Source of the DNA: Pampinifervens sp037481935
GTDB taxonomy: Bacteria > Aquificota > Aquificia > Aquificales > Aquificaceae
Direction of reading: 5' to 3'
DNA: 64,000 nucleotides
Assembly: GCF_046159715.1 (NCBI RefSeq)
Contig: NZ_JBJXCT010000002.1
Span: 62,001 to 126,000, forward strand
A program made the position numbers and the translations under genes. The first letter of the stretch is position 1. The number at the start of each line of letters is the position of its first letter. The notes under the pieces were generated by a model, which worked only from the letters and a program-made list of their open reading frames with translations, was not told where the DNA came from and made no database searches. Shown here in pieces: positions 14,866 to 22,884 of the stretch.

Positions 14866-16950
14866 TCACCTCCTTTGGGGTTTTTGTAATGAATATATAC
14901 CCAACAGCACGGTAGTGCCGTTGTTTATGAGGGTTGAAACAGATGGCCCGATAAGCCCCAGGGCTGAGCCTATCAGACCTATAGTATTTATAAGGCCGTT
15001 AAGCCTGTATGTGGTTTTGAGCTTCTTTACGGTGTGCTCCGCAATGTCCACCACATCCACCAGGTGCCAGAGGCTATCCCCGATGACGATGTCCGCCACC
15101 TCTATGGCTATGTCGGTTCCGCTCCTGAGGGAAATGCCCACGTCTGAGGAGGAAAGGGCTGGTGAATCGTTTACACCATCACCAACAAAGGCCACCACCC
15201 TTCCCTGTTTTTTAAGCTTTTCCACAACCTTTGCCTTCTCTGCAGGGAAAACCCTTGCGTAAAATTCTTCCAGACCAAGCTCCTTTGCCATATATCTGGC
15301 TATACCTTCGTTGTCCCCAGTGCAAAGTATGACCTTCTTACCCCTCTTTCTGAGCTCAGCAACCACATCCTTTGCCTCTTCTCTGAGTGGGTCTCTGAAG
15401 GTGAGAAGACCAACTATTTTCCTTTCCCTCACAAGATAGAGAACGGACTTCGCCTCGGAGTGAAACTTATCCACAAGGTCTCTAACTTCCTGACTTATCC
15501 TTATCCTCTTCCTTTGCATAAAACGGGTGCTTCCCAGCATGAACTTTGTTCCATTCAGCTCACCCTCTATACCCAGTCCTATGTGATACTGGGAGTTTTC
15601 TCTTGGGACAAGTTCCAGCCCCCTATCCTCTGCCAGCTTCACTATCGCCCTTGCCACCGGATGGGTTATCCTCTGTTCAAGGGAGGCGGCGTATCTGAGG
15701 GTTTCTTCTTCAGAAATCTCAAGCCCCACCACATCCTCAACCACTGGATGCCCCACCGTTAGTGTTCCCGTCTTGTCCATGACAAAGGTGTCAACCCTTG
15801 AGAGGGCTTCCAGCTTTCCACCGCTCTTTATGAGTATGCCGTAAGTGGAGGCCTGTGCCACACTGGATAGCACCGTAAGAGGCGTTGTAAGATGAATACC
15901 CGTGTGGTAGTCTATGATAAGTGTGGAGGTGAGCCTTCCCACCTGACCGCTGAGAAGGTAAGACAGCGTGCCAAGGCCAACGGTCGGCATCACAAGCCTG
16001 TTGGCGGTCTCTTCTGCCATCTTCTGTATGTTTATGGGCTCTTTTATGCTCTCCTCCACGATTTTTGCGATTTTTGCCACCACCGTTTCTTCTCCCACCT
16101 CTTCTACCCTTACGTAAAGTTTACCATCTTCAACGAAGGTGCCCGCAAAAACCTTATCGCCCACCTTTTTGTGAACCGGGTTTGACTCTCCCGTCAGGGA
16201 TGCCTGGTTTACGAGAGCATCCCCTTCCTCCACTACACCGTCTGCAGGAATCTTTTCCCCGGCGTAGACAGCTATCAGGTCGCCCTTTTTAAGGTCAAGG
16301 GCCTTTATCTTTATAACCTGACCATTGCCTATAAGGAGCCATGCAGTATCCTCCTTGTAGGAGAAGAGCTTTTCAATCTTTTCATAAGCCTTTTTCTCTA
16401 CCCTTTCGGAGAGGTAATCGCCAAGAGCCAGCAGGAATACCATGGTATGTGCAGAAAGTGGGTTCCCTGTGAGGCTTGCCAGCACTATGGCTGAGGAATC
16501 AAGAAAGTGAACATCAAGCTTTCTTCCTCTGAGGGAGCTTATAGCCTTTTCAAATATGGGCTTTGAGAGGAGCAGGGTCATGCCTGCGAGAAGTGGACCG
16601 GGAATTACGCCCCTCAGGAGGTATGGCAGAAAACCAGCGGTGCTCAGCATTAGCCAGCGAGATGTCCCCGTATCTTTCTTGTGAACACTCGCCCTTTCCC
16701 TTGAGAGGTCTTCAAGGAAAACATCCCTTGGTGTGTTCTCAATGTGGCTGAGAAACTCTATGAGGTCAAAGCTCTGAGGGTCATATTCAAGAATTAGTCT
16801 TCCTGAAGTTCTTGAGTAGCTTACCTTCCTTACGCCCCCAAACCTTGAAAAATAAGACTTGAGCGTTTCATCTGGATGGTGTAAATACTGAAAGAGGTAT
16901 GATGTGAGCCTGAGCCTTCCAGGAGAGAGCCTTTCTACCCTGTAGGTCAT
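14866..16950 (-). CDS. P1B-like P-type ATPase lacking the CPC motif, with N-terminal HMA_2-like domain
   Basis: A 694-aa protein with complete catalytic machinery: TGES 253-256, phosphorylated Asp in DKTGT at 392, heavy-metal-type HP dipeptide H430-P431 (ITHPVARA), TGDN near 544 and GDGVND 590-595. The N-terminal 75 residues (GRLRLTSYLF...RKVSYSRTSGRLILEY) resemble the HMA_2 fold and contain no Cys. In the membrane helix where Cu/Zn/Cd pumps carry CPC, the sequence reads IIDYHTGIHLTTP, so Cys-Pro-Cys is replaced by Tyr-His-Thr (348-350). The C-terminal STLINNGTTVLL is like other P1B enzymes. Transported ion unknown. Part of a seven-gene operon behind a Pho box, with small membrane partners immediately upstream. 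Confidence 0.85.
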   Translation of the reverse strand: MTYRVERLSPGRLRLTSYLFQYLHHPDETLKSYFSRFGGVRKVSYSRTSGRLILEYDPQSFDLIEFLSHIENTPRDVFLEDLSRERASVHKKDTGTSRWLMLSTAGFLPYLLRGVIPGPLLAGMTLLLSKPIFEKAISSLRGRKLDVHFLDSSAIVLASLTGNPLSAHTMVFLLALGDYLSERVEKKAYEKIEKLFSYKEDTAWLLIGNGQVIKIKALDLKKGDLIAVYAGEKIPADGVVEEGDALVNQASLTGESNPVHKKVGDKVFAGTFVEDGKLYVRVEEVGEETVVAKIAKIVEESIKEPINIQKMAEETANRLVMPTVGLGTLSYLLSGQVGRLTSTLIIDYHTGIHLTTPLTVLSSVAQASTYGILIKSGGKLEALSRVDTFVMDKTGTLTVGHPVVEDVVGLEISEEETLRYAASLEQRITHPVARAIVKLAEDRGLELVPRENSQYHIGLGIEGELNGTKFMLGSTRFMQRKRIRISQEVRDLVDKFHSEAKSVLYLVRERKIVGLLTFRDPLREEAKDVVAELRKRGKKVILCTGDNEGIARYMAKELGLEEFYARVFPAEKAKVVEKLKKQGRVVAFVGDGVNDSPALSSSDVGISLRSGTDIAIEVADIVIGDSLWHLVDVVDIAEHTVKKLKTTYRLNGLINTIGLIGSALGLIGPSVSTLINNGTTVLLGIYSLQKPQRR

Positions 16951-17150
16951 TCTGTTTTGCTCTCCTGCTGAAGCTTGAGCTCAAGGGCTTTCACCATTGC
17001 CTCAATCTCTCTCTGGGTCTCTTCCAGCCTTCTCTTTTCCTTTGCCCTGTCAAGCATGTAGAAGGCAAGCACCCCAAGACCAAAGCCAAGGGCAAAACTG
17101 AAAGGACCTGAACATACTGCCTTTCCAAGTAGTGAAGTTATGTTGTTCAT
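16947..17150 (-). CDS. Small one-helix membrane protein, probable ATPase partner
   Basis: A 67-aa protein with a Gly-rich membrane helix (FSFALGFGLGVLAFYML, about 17-33) then a basic segment and a coiled coil ending LELKLQQE. The plan of one Gly-zipper helix plus charged coil directly before a P1B ATPase is like the PacL/DUF1490 and DUF6110-type companions of CtpC-like pumps; the assignment is by architecture only. RBS GAGGTG precedes ATG; the stop overlaps the ATPase start by 4 nt, indicating coupled synthesis. Confidence 0.65.
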   Translation of the reverse strand: MNNITSLLGKAVCSGPFSFALGFGLGVLAFYMLDRAKEKRRLEETQREIEAMVKALELKLQQESKTE

Positions 17151-17162
17151 GTTTTCACCTCC

Positions 17163-17477
17163 TCACAGTCTTTCCTTTATTCTCTGCAGAATTTCTTGCT
17201 GTTTCTGGAGAACTTCAAGCTTTTTCTCCACCTCAAGCCTGTAGAGGTGCTTAGCTTCAGATACCACATCTTCCCAGAACTCCTTTCCTTCCTCAAGATT
17301 TCCCGTGAGCCACTGCTGGAAGGCTATGACCTCCTTGGTGGTGGATACAAGGAAAGGTCTTGCGTCTCTCATGAGCCTACTGAGGACCACAAGCCCTGCA
17401 ATGGCACCAAAGCCATAAAGCATCATGTTGGTTGAAAGGCACCCACCTATGGTGCTTGGAATGCTGACGTTAAACAT
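17163..17477 (-). CDS. Membrane-anchored coiled-coil protein (DUF5132-like)
   Basis: A 104-aa protein with one membrane helix (NMMLYGFGAIAGLVVLSRLM, about 18-37) followed by about 65 residues of amphipathic helix and a final coiled coil rich in Lys/Glu/Gln (VEKKLEVLQKQQEILQ). Similar in plan to DUF5132 proteins found beside HMA_2-type P-type ATPases; that family link is from memory and needs a profile search. RBS AAGGAGG in front of ATG. Lies between the HMA_2-like gene and the 67-aa gene in one operon. Confidence 0.6.
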   Translation of the reverse strand: MFNVSIPSTIGGCLSTNMMLYGFGAIAGLVVLSRLMRDARPFLVSTTKEVIAFQQWLTGNLEEGKEFWEDVVSEAKHLYRLEVEKKLEVLQKQQEILQRIKERL

Positions 17478-17488
17478 GCCTTACCTCC

Positions 17489-17863
17489 TTATAGCTTATT
17501 CTTTAAATATGGTATAAGAAACATACTGCAGACTGCAAAGGAAATAAGCCCCACATTCCACCCAAGAAGAGCCATGCTAAAGCCCAGCTTTACTGCAGGA
17601 TGTTTCAAAAAGGGCTGAATATAAAAATGCAGGTCTTCCCTTTCCAGCTTCTGGGGTGCTCTGCCACCCTTGAGGTTTTCAATGATGTAGTGGAAAAAAC
17701 TCCCTTCTCTGAACTTCACAAGAAGCGTTCTTGTGTTTTCTTTGTATTCAACCCCCTCAACCCCCTCCACCCCGTTCATGCCACGCAGAAACAGGTCCCT
17801 CTCTGCAACACTTGAGAAGTAAAGCCTTGCTTCACCTCTTCTGAGGGACACATATTCTATCAT
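17489..17863 (-). CDS. HMA_2-like domain protein with C-terminal membrane helix
   Basis: A 124-aa protein. The first 70 residues have the beta-alpha-beta pattern of an HMA/ferredoxin-like domain (MNGVEGVEGVEYKENTRTLL...LVKF) without the CxxC metal site, as in HMA_2. A hydrophobic C-terminal region (about 90-120) gives one or two membrane helices. It is the first gene of the P-type ATPase operon; its ATG lies 8 nt after a perfect TATAAT with no RBS, so it is probably translated from a leaderless mRNA. Confidence 0.65.
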   Translation of the reverse strand: MIEYVSLRRGEARLYFSSVAERDLFLRGMNGVEGVEGVEYKENTRTLLVKFREGSFFHYIIENLKGGRAPQKLEREDLHFYIQPFLKHPAVKLGFSMALLGWNVGLISFAVCSMFLIPYLKNKL

Positions 17864-17871
17864 TAGGGAAG

Positions 17872-17904
17872 ATTATAAAGTAGGATTGTTAAGATTTGGT
17901 TAAG
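17872..17904 (-). promoter_or_regulatory. Pho-box promoter of the P-type ATPase operon
   Basis: On the minus strand CTTAAC at 17904-17899 and 17893-17888 (11-bp period) is followed by exactly 10 bp and TATAAT (17877-17872). The geometry is identical to the other four Pho-box promoters in the window although it faces the opposite way. The element overlaps the 3' end of the CZB-domain gene. Confidence 0.72.
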
Positions 17905-18274
17905 GATAGCGGACCTCTTCGAGACCTTTTAGCATACGCTCCAGTTTCATCAGGAGATGATAAAGGGTCAGGGATGTATCCTGCATCTGCTTTACAAGGT
18001 TTTCATCGGGTTCCTTCGTGTTTATGTTCTTCCCTATCTCGTGAAACCTGCAGTGAACCTCTTCTATCTGAAGCAGCACATCCCTTATATGTTGGGGAAA
18101 TTCATCTATTCTAGGCATTACGTCTCTGTAGAAGGTCTGCCCAAAGGCACAGCAGTTCTCTTTTGTATCCCTGCAACACTCCTTATGGTTAAAGTCTTTT
18201 CTATTTTCTATGGCCCTCTTAAGCCTCTTCAGATAAAGCTCATGCTGTGCCAGATAAAACCTCACATCTATCAC
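17900..18274 (-). CDS. Stand-alone CZB (zinc-binding) domain protein
   Basis: The body resembles the CZB chemoreceptor zinc-binding domain: an N-terminal AQHELYLKRLKRAI with the first His, CCAFGQTFYRDVMPRI (the C-x-F-G-x-W/F-Y core), then a helix ending VHCRFHEIG with the last His. In homologues one Cys and three His bind Zn and sense Zn or hypochlorous acid; here the domain is free, not fused to a receptor or cyclase. Start: GTG 18274 has GGAG 8 nt upstream and follows TATAAT (18304-18299) at a sensible distance; ATG 18295 is only 3 nt from that -10 and is less likely. Divergent from thrB. Confidence 0.62.
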   Translation of the reverse strand: MIDVRFYLAQHELYLKRLKRAIENRKDFNHKECCRDTKENCCAFGQTFYRDVMPRIDEFPQHIRDVLLQIEEVHCRFHEIGKNINTKEPDENLVKQMQDTSLTLYHLLMKLERMLKGLEEVRYP

Positions 18275-18319
18275 AGTGCTCGCTCCAGCCCGCATTAAAT
18301 TATAACAAACAAGCAGTGT

Positions 18320-18325
18320 TAAAAT
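18320..18325 (+). promoter_or_regulatory. -10 element of thrB (leaderless)
   Basis: TAAAAT is followed by 7 nt and the thrB ATG at 18333, with no Shine-Dalgarno. It faces away from TATAAT (18304-18299), which serves the CZB-domain gene, so the two promoters are back to back within 30 bp. Confidence 0.5.
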
Positions 18326-18332
18326 TTTCTGC

Positions 18333-19232
18333 ATGTTTAAAATCGTAGTTCCCGCCAGCACCAGCAACTTTGGCTCTGGCTTTGATACCTTTGGGCTTGC
18401 ACTAAGCCTCTATAACGACTTCATGGTGGAATTTTCAGAGGAATACTCGGTTGAAATTGAGAGCGAAGGTGGCCATCTGCCGAGGGACAGAAACAATCTC
18501 TTTATAAAGGCATACGCAAGGGCATGTCAGCTGTCAGGAATACCAGAAAAACCCATAAGGCTCAAACAGTTAAACAGGGTGCCCACCGCAAGGGGTCTTG
18601 GTTCATCAGCCACCGCCATAGTAGGAGGCATTTCTGCCTTTGAAGTTCTCCACCATGTAAAGTTAAGCCTTGAGGATAAACTCAGGATTGCCTTTGAGTT
18701 TGAGCCTCATCCTGATAACCTGCTTCCTGCTCTTCTTGGGGGCTTCGTGGTGTGTGCAGGCTCTGAGGAAGGGGTGAAGTTTCTCAGGCTTGACTTTCCT
18801 GAGGAGCTAAAGGTTGTGGTCTGCATTCCCCATTTTGAGCTCTCCACTCAGAAGGCAAGGGAGGTGTTAAAGAGGGAGGTTTCTCTGAAAGATGCAGTCT
18901 TTAACCTTCAGAGGTCTGCCCTCTTTGTGGGGGCGTTGCTTTCTGGCAGGTTTGACCTCCTGAGGGAAGCGGTAAAAGACAGGCTTCATCAACCCCACAG
19001 GGCTGAGCTCATACCCGGGTTCTGGAAAGTCATGGAAAGTGCCTATTCTGCAGGTGCGGTGGCCCTTTTCCTGAGCGGTGCAGGACCCTCCATAGCGGGT
19101 CTATGTCTTAAAAACTGCGATGGGGTGGGAAAAGCTATGGTGGAAGCCTTCAGAGAAAGGGGAATAAGCTCAACATACATGGTGCTCTCTTCATCTCGGG
19201 AGGGTGTAAGGGTTGAAAATCCTGACCCTTGA
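18333..19232 (+). CDS. thrB: Homoserine kinase (GHMP family)
   Basis: Phosphorylates L-homoserine in threonine synthesis. The 299-aa length is normal. GHMP motif 1 is the N-terminal PASTSNFGSGFDTFGLALSL, motif 2 is the phosphate-binding PTARGLGSSATAIVGG, and motif 3 is FLSGAGPSIAGL. A cytosolic enzyme. It is followed by coaX, whose TTG start overlaps the end of thrB by 20 nt. No threonine attenuator was seen; the start is 7 nt after a -10. Confidence 0.95.
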   Translation: MFKIVVPASTSNFGSGFDTFGLALSLYNDFMVEFSEEYSVEIESEGGHLPRDRNNLFIKAYARACQLSGIPEKPIRLKQLNRVPTARGLGSSATAIVGGISAFEVLHHVKLSLEDKLRIAFEFEPHPDNLLPALLGGFVVCAGSEEGVKFLRLDFPEELKVVVCIPHFELSTQKAREVLKREVSLKDAVFNLQRSALFVGALLSGRFDLLREAVKDRLHQPHRAELIPGFWKVMESAYSAGAVALFLSGAGPSIAGLCLKNCDGVGKAMVEAFRERGISSTYMVLSSSREGVRVENPDP

Positions 19233-19893
19233 TGTGGGGAACACATCGGTGGACGCCTGCCTTTTTGAGGGCACTCTCTCCTACCTTGGAAAGTTTAGAC
19301 ATACAGACCTTCCCAGAGTTGAAGCGGACATGGTGCTCGTGTCCTCTGTCAGACCTTCTGCCAATGCCCTTGTGAAAGAAGTCTATCCGGAGGCAAAGTT
19401 CATAAAGGCGGAGCATGTGCCCGTCAGGACTGCCTTTGAGGGAAAGGAAAGGGTGGGCGTTGACAGGCTTCTCAACCTCTTTGGTGCTGTAAGGCTATAC
19501 GGTGAAAACGTGGTGGTCGCCAGCCTTGGGACTGCTCTTGTGGTTGACCTTGCGGTGGATGGCGTCTTTCAGGGTGGCTTTATAACCCTCGGGATTGGCT
19601 CTGGGCTTGAGTGCCTGTCCCAAAGGGCAGAGCTAATACCACCTCTGACCTTCAAAAGGGTTCACCCAGACATAGGCACGGATACGGAAAGCGCCATCCT
19701 TGGAGGCTTCATAAAGCAGAGCATGCACTTTTTGAGGGGATGCCTCAGCGAATGGCAGGAGCTTTATGGCAGAAGCCTCAGGCTGGTGATAACGGGTGGC
19801 GATGGCTGGCTTTTTGAGGAAGTGGGCGTTTACGACCCCCTTCTCATTCACAGGGCTATGCTTCTTCTCTATAGCCCTTTACAAACTCTATAG
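19213..19893 (+). CDS. coaX: Type III pantothenate kinase-like protein, key Asp missing
   Basis: A 226-aa ASKHA-fold protein starting from TTG with LTLDVGNTSVDACL, the phosphate-1 motif of CoaX, and carrying ERVGVDRL, GGFITLGIG and TDTESAILGG blocks in family order. CoaX catalyses ATP-dependent phosphorylation of pantothenate, the first step of CoA synthesis. Where CoaX proteins have V-V-D-x-G-T-A-T-T, this one reads V-A-S-L-G-T-A-L-V, so the conserved Asp is Ser. The C-terminus is also short. It may be inactive, altered in substrate, or compensated elsewhere. Ends by 38-nt overlap against the convergent cca-like gene. Confidence 0.8.
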   Translation: MKILTLDVGNTSVDACLFEGTLSYLGKFRHTDLPRVEADMVLVSSVRPSANALVKEVYPEAKFIKAEHVPVRTAFEGKERVGVDRLLNLFGAVRLYGENVVVASLGTALVVDLAVDGVFQGGFITLGIGSGLECLSQRAELIPPLTFKRVHPDIGTDTESAILGGFIKQSMHFLRGCLSEWQELYGRSLRLVITGGDGWLFEEVGVYDPLLIHRAMLLLYSPLQTL

Positions 19894-21373
19894 CCTCCTC
19901 CTTTGTCCTTACCCTCCCATCCAGCTGTGCCTCCTCGAGAGCCTTCTTTATCCTCCCGACCTGTGGTCCCGGCTCAATGCCCAGAAGCTCCATTATCTCC
20001 CTGCCGTCAAGGAGAGCTTTTACTGGCATCCTTGAGAGTCTGACTCTTCTGAAGCTTACAAGGTCATGGATTGTCTCAAGAAGTCTCTTTATTTCCACCT
20101 CCTCATCACCGCTCCCGAGGGCGTCCGCAATGGCGTGAAGGAAAAGGTGGGGTGCTATATCTCCACACTCTCTCCAGAAGTTTGCCCTTCCTCTATCGGT
20201 GAGCTGACCCTTAAAGAGAGACTCTCTTAGGTAGAAGGGTCTGAGGTGTTCCCTTACAAGCTTTGCTACAAACTCTGTGGCATGTTCCCCCCACCTGTAG
20301 GTTTTCCCGTATTCTCTTACCATGTCCGCACCCAGCTTATCGTGGTTGTAGAAGGTGACCTTGCCCTCTCTCACCTCAAAGGTATGGGGCTTTGCAAGGT
20401 CATGAAAGAGGGCTGAAAGCTTGAGAAGCTCAAGGTCAGAAAACTCACCGAGCACCTCCATCCTTCCAAAGTCCTCAAGAAGCTCTGCAGGCAGATACCT
20501 GTCCCGTTCTTCTATAACCCTCTCCAAGAACTCCAGCACCTTAAAGACATGCTCCTCAAGGGGATAAACATGATGCTCACCCTGGTCCTTTACCTCCTTC
20601 CAGCGGGCTGTGTCTGGAAAAAGCGTCTGCAGGACGCCGTGCGCGTATAGCTCCCTGAGAACTCTGTAGCTGCCGGAAGCTCTCAGAACCTTAAAGAGCT
20701 CAAGGGTAATCCTCTCCGCCGGAGCCCTCCTGAGCAGATGCCCCTTTTCCCTCACAAAGCGGTAAAAATCCTCCGTGAGCTCCAGCCCTTTTTCTACCGC
20801 AAGGCGAAAGCCCCTGAGGATCCTGACCGGGTCTTCTTCGAGGTTTTTCAGAAATACGGGTCTCAAAAGCCCTCGCTCCAGGTCCTCCACGCCATGGGCG
20901 GGGTCGTAAATCAGAGTTTGCTTTGCTCCAATGCTGAGCACATCGTCAATACTCACTGCCATGGCGTTGGCGGTAAAGTCCCTCGAGAGCAGGTCTTCCA
21001 CCAGAGCCTTCTCCACATCTCTACCCTTTATCTGGGCAAAGTCAAACCTGTATTTGTAGGGACCAAGCCTGAGAACCACAGTCGCTATGGTGGGTCTCTT
21101 TATGAAGAGCCCCTTCTTCTCAAACTCAAAGTAAGAACCGCCTATTCTCTCCGCCAGCCTTTTTGCGGTCTCTCTGGGGTCGCAGGTCACAAGAAGGTCC
21201 ACATCTATATGGTATCCCACAGACTCTCCCAGAAGCCTGTCTCTAACCCACCCACCCACTATAAAACAGAGTGCTTCCCTTGGAAGAACCCTTGCAATAT
21301 CGTCAAAGTAAGTCATGTAAAAGTTGAGCCCGTGGGCTGTGTGTTTTATGCCCTTCTCAAAGAGGACATCCAT
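19856..21373 (-). CDS. tRNA nucleotidyltransferase (cca family, class II) with HD domain
   Basis: A 505-aa protein. The N-terminal nucleotidyltransferase head has FIVGGWVRDRLLG and the metal-binding DVD in HIDVDLLV; the RDFTANAMAVS motif and a long helical neck/body follow, and a C-terminal HD-type domain carries LFHDLAKP and the EHATEF region. Aquificales split CCA addition between CC-adding and A-adding enzymes of this family, and this size suits the CC-adding type, but the two cannot be told apart by eye. Both tRNAs in the window lack an encoded CCA. The ATG lies 8 nt after TATATT (21387-21382), supporting this start as leaderless. Confidence 0.88.
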   Translation of the reverse strand: MDVLFEKGIKHTAHGLNFYMTYFDDIARVLPREALCFIVGGWVRDRLLGESVGYHIDVDLLVTCDPRETAKRLAERIGGSYFEFEKKGLFIKRPTIATVVLRLGPYKYRFDFAQIKGRDVEKALVEDLLSRDFTANAMAVSIDDVLSIGAKQTLIYDPAHGVEDLERGLLRPVFLKNLEEDPVRILRGFRLAVEKGLELTEDFYRFVREKGHLLRRAPAERITLELFKVLRASGSYRVLRELYAHGVLQTLFPDTARWKEVKDQGEHHVYPLEEHVFKVLEFLERVIEERDRYLPAELLEDFGRMEVLGEFSDLELLKLSALFHDLAKPHTFEVREGKVTFYNHDKLGADMVREYGKTYRWGEHATEFVAKLVREHLRPFYLRESLFKGQLTDRGRANFWRECGDIAPHLFLHAIADALGSGDEEVEIKRLLETIHDLVSFRRVRLSRMPVKALLDGREIMELLGIEPGPQVGRIKKALEEAQLDGRVRTKEEAIEFVKGYREEA

Positions 21374-21399
21374 GGGACTTAAATATATGCAGTCTTCTT

Positions 21400-21432
21400 C
21401 TTAACGAAAACTTAACACTCTGGGGGTAAACT
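21400..21432 (+). promoter_or_regulatory. Pho-box promoter of the GTPase/c-di-GMP operon
   Basis: CTTAAC at 21400-21405 and 21411-21416 (11-bp period), exactly 10 bp, then TAAACT at 21427-21432. Here the gene keeps a leader of about 15 nt with AGGAGG before the ATG at 21454. Repeats are back to back with the cca-like gene's promoter. Confidence 0.72.
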
Positions 21433-21453
21433 CATAGACAAAGGAGGAAAGCC

Positions 21454-21960
21454 ATGGAGCTTTTCAAAAATCCTCAGGGACTTCTGGAAATTGTGACGGA
21501 GCAGGTGGGTCTTATCGGTGGGGAGATGGCCGGAAAAACCTTCCGCAGGCTTGTGGAAGAGCTCAATGGGACAGACCCGCTCGTAGCCATAGAGAGAAGC
21601 ATCTCATACATCTTTGACCGGGCTGGAAGCGTGCTTATGGGACATATAGGCAGGAGGGTTGCCCTTGAATCTCAGGCTCTTCACAACTTCTTCGGGCTTC
21701 CTACCAATGACTACAGGCTCAGCATGGAACTGAAATATCCCATAATTGACACTTTGAAAAACAATGGTATAGAGCCCACGAGAGGAATGCTGTGCTCTCT
21801 CTGCAAAGGTTACATGCAGGGGACTGCAGAAAGGATAAACCTTGGCAATCTCAGGGAGGTAGTTCACAGGGAGGGCGTATGCCAGTTTTTCTTTGGAGGT
21901 GAAGAAAATGGACCTGCTGGACTACAGCCTGAGCCAGCAAGAGCTGGAGGAAATAACTAA
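21454..21960 (+). CDS. Hypothetical protein with CSLCKGY motif (possibly V4R-like)
   Basis: A 168-aa soluble protein, not firmly recognised. Helical N-terminal half (IVTEQVGLIGGEMAGKTFRR), a middle with DNYRLSMELKYPI-like segments, and a C-terminal block CSLCKGYMQGTAERI ending EGVCQFFFGGEE. Cys positions near the C-terminus and the G-Y-x-x-G turn recall V4R small-molecule-binding domains, which often sit with GTPase or c-di-GMP systems, but the match is weak. First gene of the Pho-box operon; the last 53 nt overlap the roadblock gene, whose RBS lies inside it. Confidence 0.6.
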   Translation: MELFKNPQGLLEIVTEQVGLIGGEMAGKTFRRLVEELNGTDPLVAIERSISYIFDRAGSVLMGHIGRRVALESQALHNFFGLPTNDYRLSMELKYPIIDTLKNNGIEPTRGMLCSLCKGYMQGTAERINLGNLREVVHREGVCQFFFGGEENGPAGLQPEPARAGGNN

Positions 21961-22357
21961 TAGGCTTCAGGATTTTAAAAACTCCCTTTTTCTTGAGCTT
22001 GTGGTGCTTATGGACGATGGGGGGAGGCTTGTGAGCTATGCACCCTACGTGGATACTCTAAAACCCATGGTTCAGCGGGTCGCCATCGTAGGTGCGGCGG
22101 TTGTGGGTGCGGTGGACCAGCTTGAGCATGTGATATCTTCCAAGAGAAACATGTATTTCTCTGGAGTAGACAAGAACATGTATGTGCACGTGATAGACCA
22201 AAAGTTTCTGCTTGCATCGGTCTTTAATCATAAGGTTCCTCTCGGAAGCGTCAAGCTCATGAAAGAAAGACTGTCAAGAGAGATAGGGGAAATACTTAAA
22301 AGGGCGAGAAGCAGAAACCAGAAAAAGGTGGTAAGGTTTGAGGACCTTGCTATATGA
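21908..22357 (+). CDS. Roadblock/LC7 domain protein (MglB-like)
   Basis: Start ATG 21908 follows GGAGGTG; an in-frame TTG at 21893 would place the RBS inside the gene. The 149-aa protein has a roadblock/LC7 fold: a helix, then FLELVVLMDDGGRLVSYAPY, a central helix QRVAIVGAAVVGAVDQLEHV, and beta strands with YVHVIDQKFLLASVF. Such proteins act as GAPs or scaffolds for MglA-type GTPases, and an MglA-like gene follows with 4-nt overlap. The two very likely form a pair. Confidence 0.85.
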   Translation: MDLLDYSLSQQELEEITNRLQDFKNSLFLELVVLMDDGGRLVSYAPYVDTLKPMVQRVAIVGAAVVGAVDQLEHVISSKRNMYFSGVDKNMYVHVIDQKFLLASVFNHKVPLGSVKLMKERLSREIGEILKRARSRNQKKVVRFEDLAI

Positions 22358-22884
22358 ACCTGCGCATACTTTACCACGGACTTGGTATGGCGGGCAAAAC
22401 CACAAACCTTGAAAAGCTCAGGGAAATATATGCCTCCTTTGTAAATGACAGGCTTCATCAGCAGACCACCGAAGGCAGGACCGTTTACCTTGACATACTC
22501 GCTCTTAACCTCAAAACAAAGACAGGTAATGAAGAGGTAGAGGTGAGCCTTTTCACCACTCCAGGACAGGAAAGGTTCAAAATTCTCAGAAAGTGGATAT
22601 TTGGACATGTGGATGGGCTTGTGATGGTGTTAGATTCCTCCAGAAGTCTTGAGGAGAATCTCAAGGCTTACCAGGAGCTGGAAGAATACGGACTTACTTC
22701 CCTGCCGGTAGTGGTTCAGGCGAACAAGCGGGATGCAGACAACCCCATTCCTATGGAAGAAATATCAAGGGCCTTTGACGGCCTTAAAGTGCTGGAAGCG
22801 ATTGCGAAGGATGGGCTGGGTGTTGCAGAGACTTTCAGGGCAATTATCAGGGAGGTTCTCCATGCAAAGGCTCATGCTGGCTGA
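22354..22884 (+). CDS. MglA-like small Ras/Arf-family GTPase
   Basis: A 176-aa protein with the G1 loop GLGMAGKTT, G3 FTTPGQERF (T-P-G-Q in place of D-x-x-G, typical of MglA), G4 QANKRDAD and G5 near EAIAKDG. MglA proteins switch between GDP and GTP states to control cell polarity, motility or, in other lineages, surface processes; MglB/roadblock partners speed hydrolysis. Adjacent to a roadblock protein, a DUF4388-like protein and an EAL-GGDEF protein. The biological output in this organism is unknown. Confidence 0.92.
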   Translation: MNLRILYHGLGMAGKTTNLEKLREIYASFVNDRLHQQTTEGRTVYLDILALNLKTKTGNEEVEVSLFTTPGQERFKILRKWIFGHVDGLVMVLDSSRSLEENLKAYQELEEYGLTSLPVVVQANKRDADNPIPMEEISRAFDGLKVLEAIAKDGLGVAETFRAIIREVLHAKAHAG

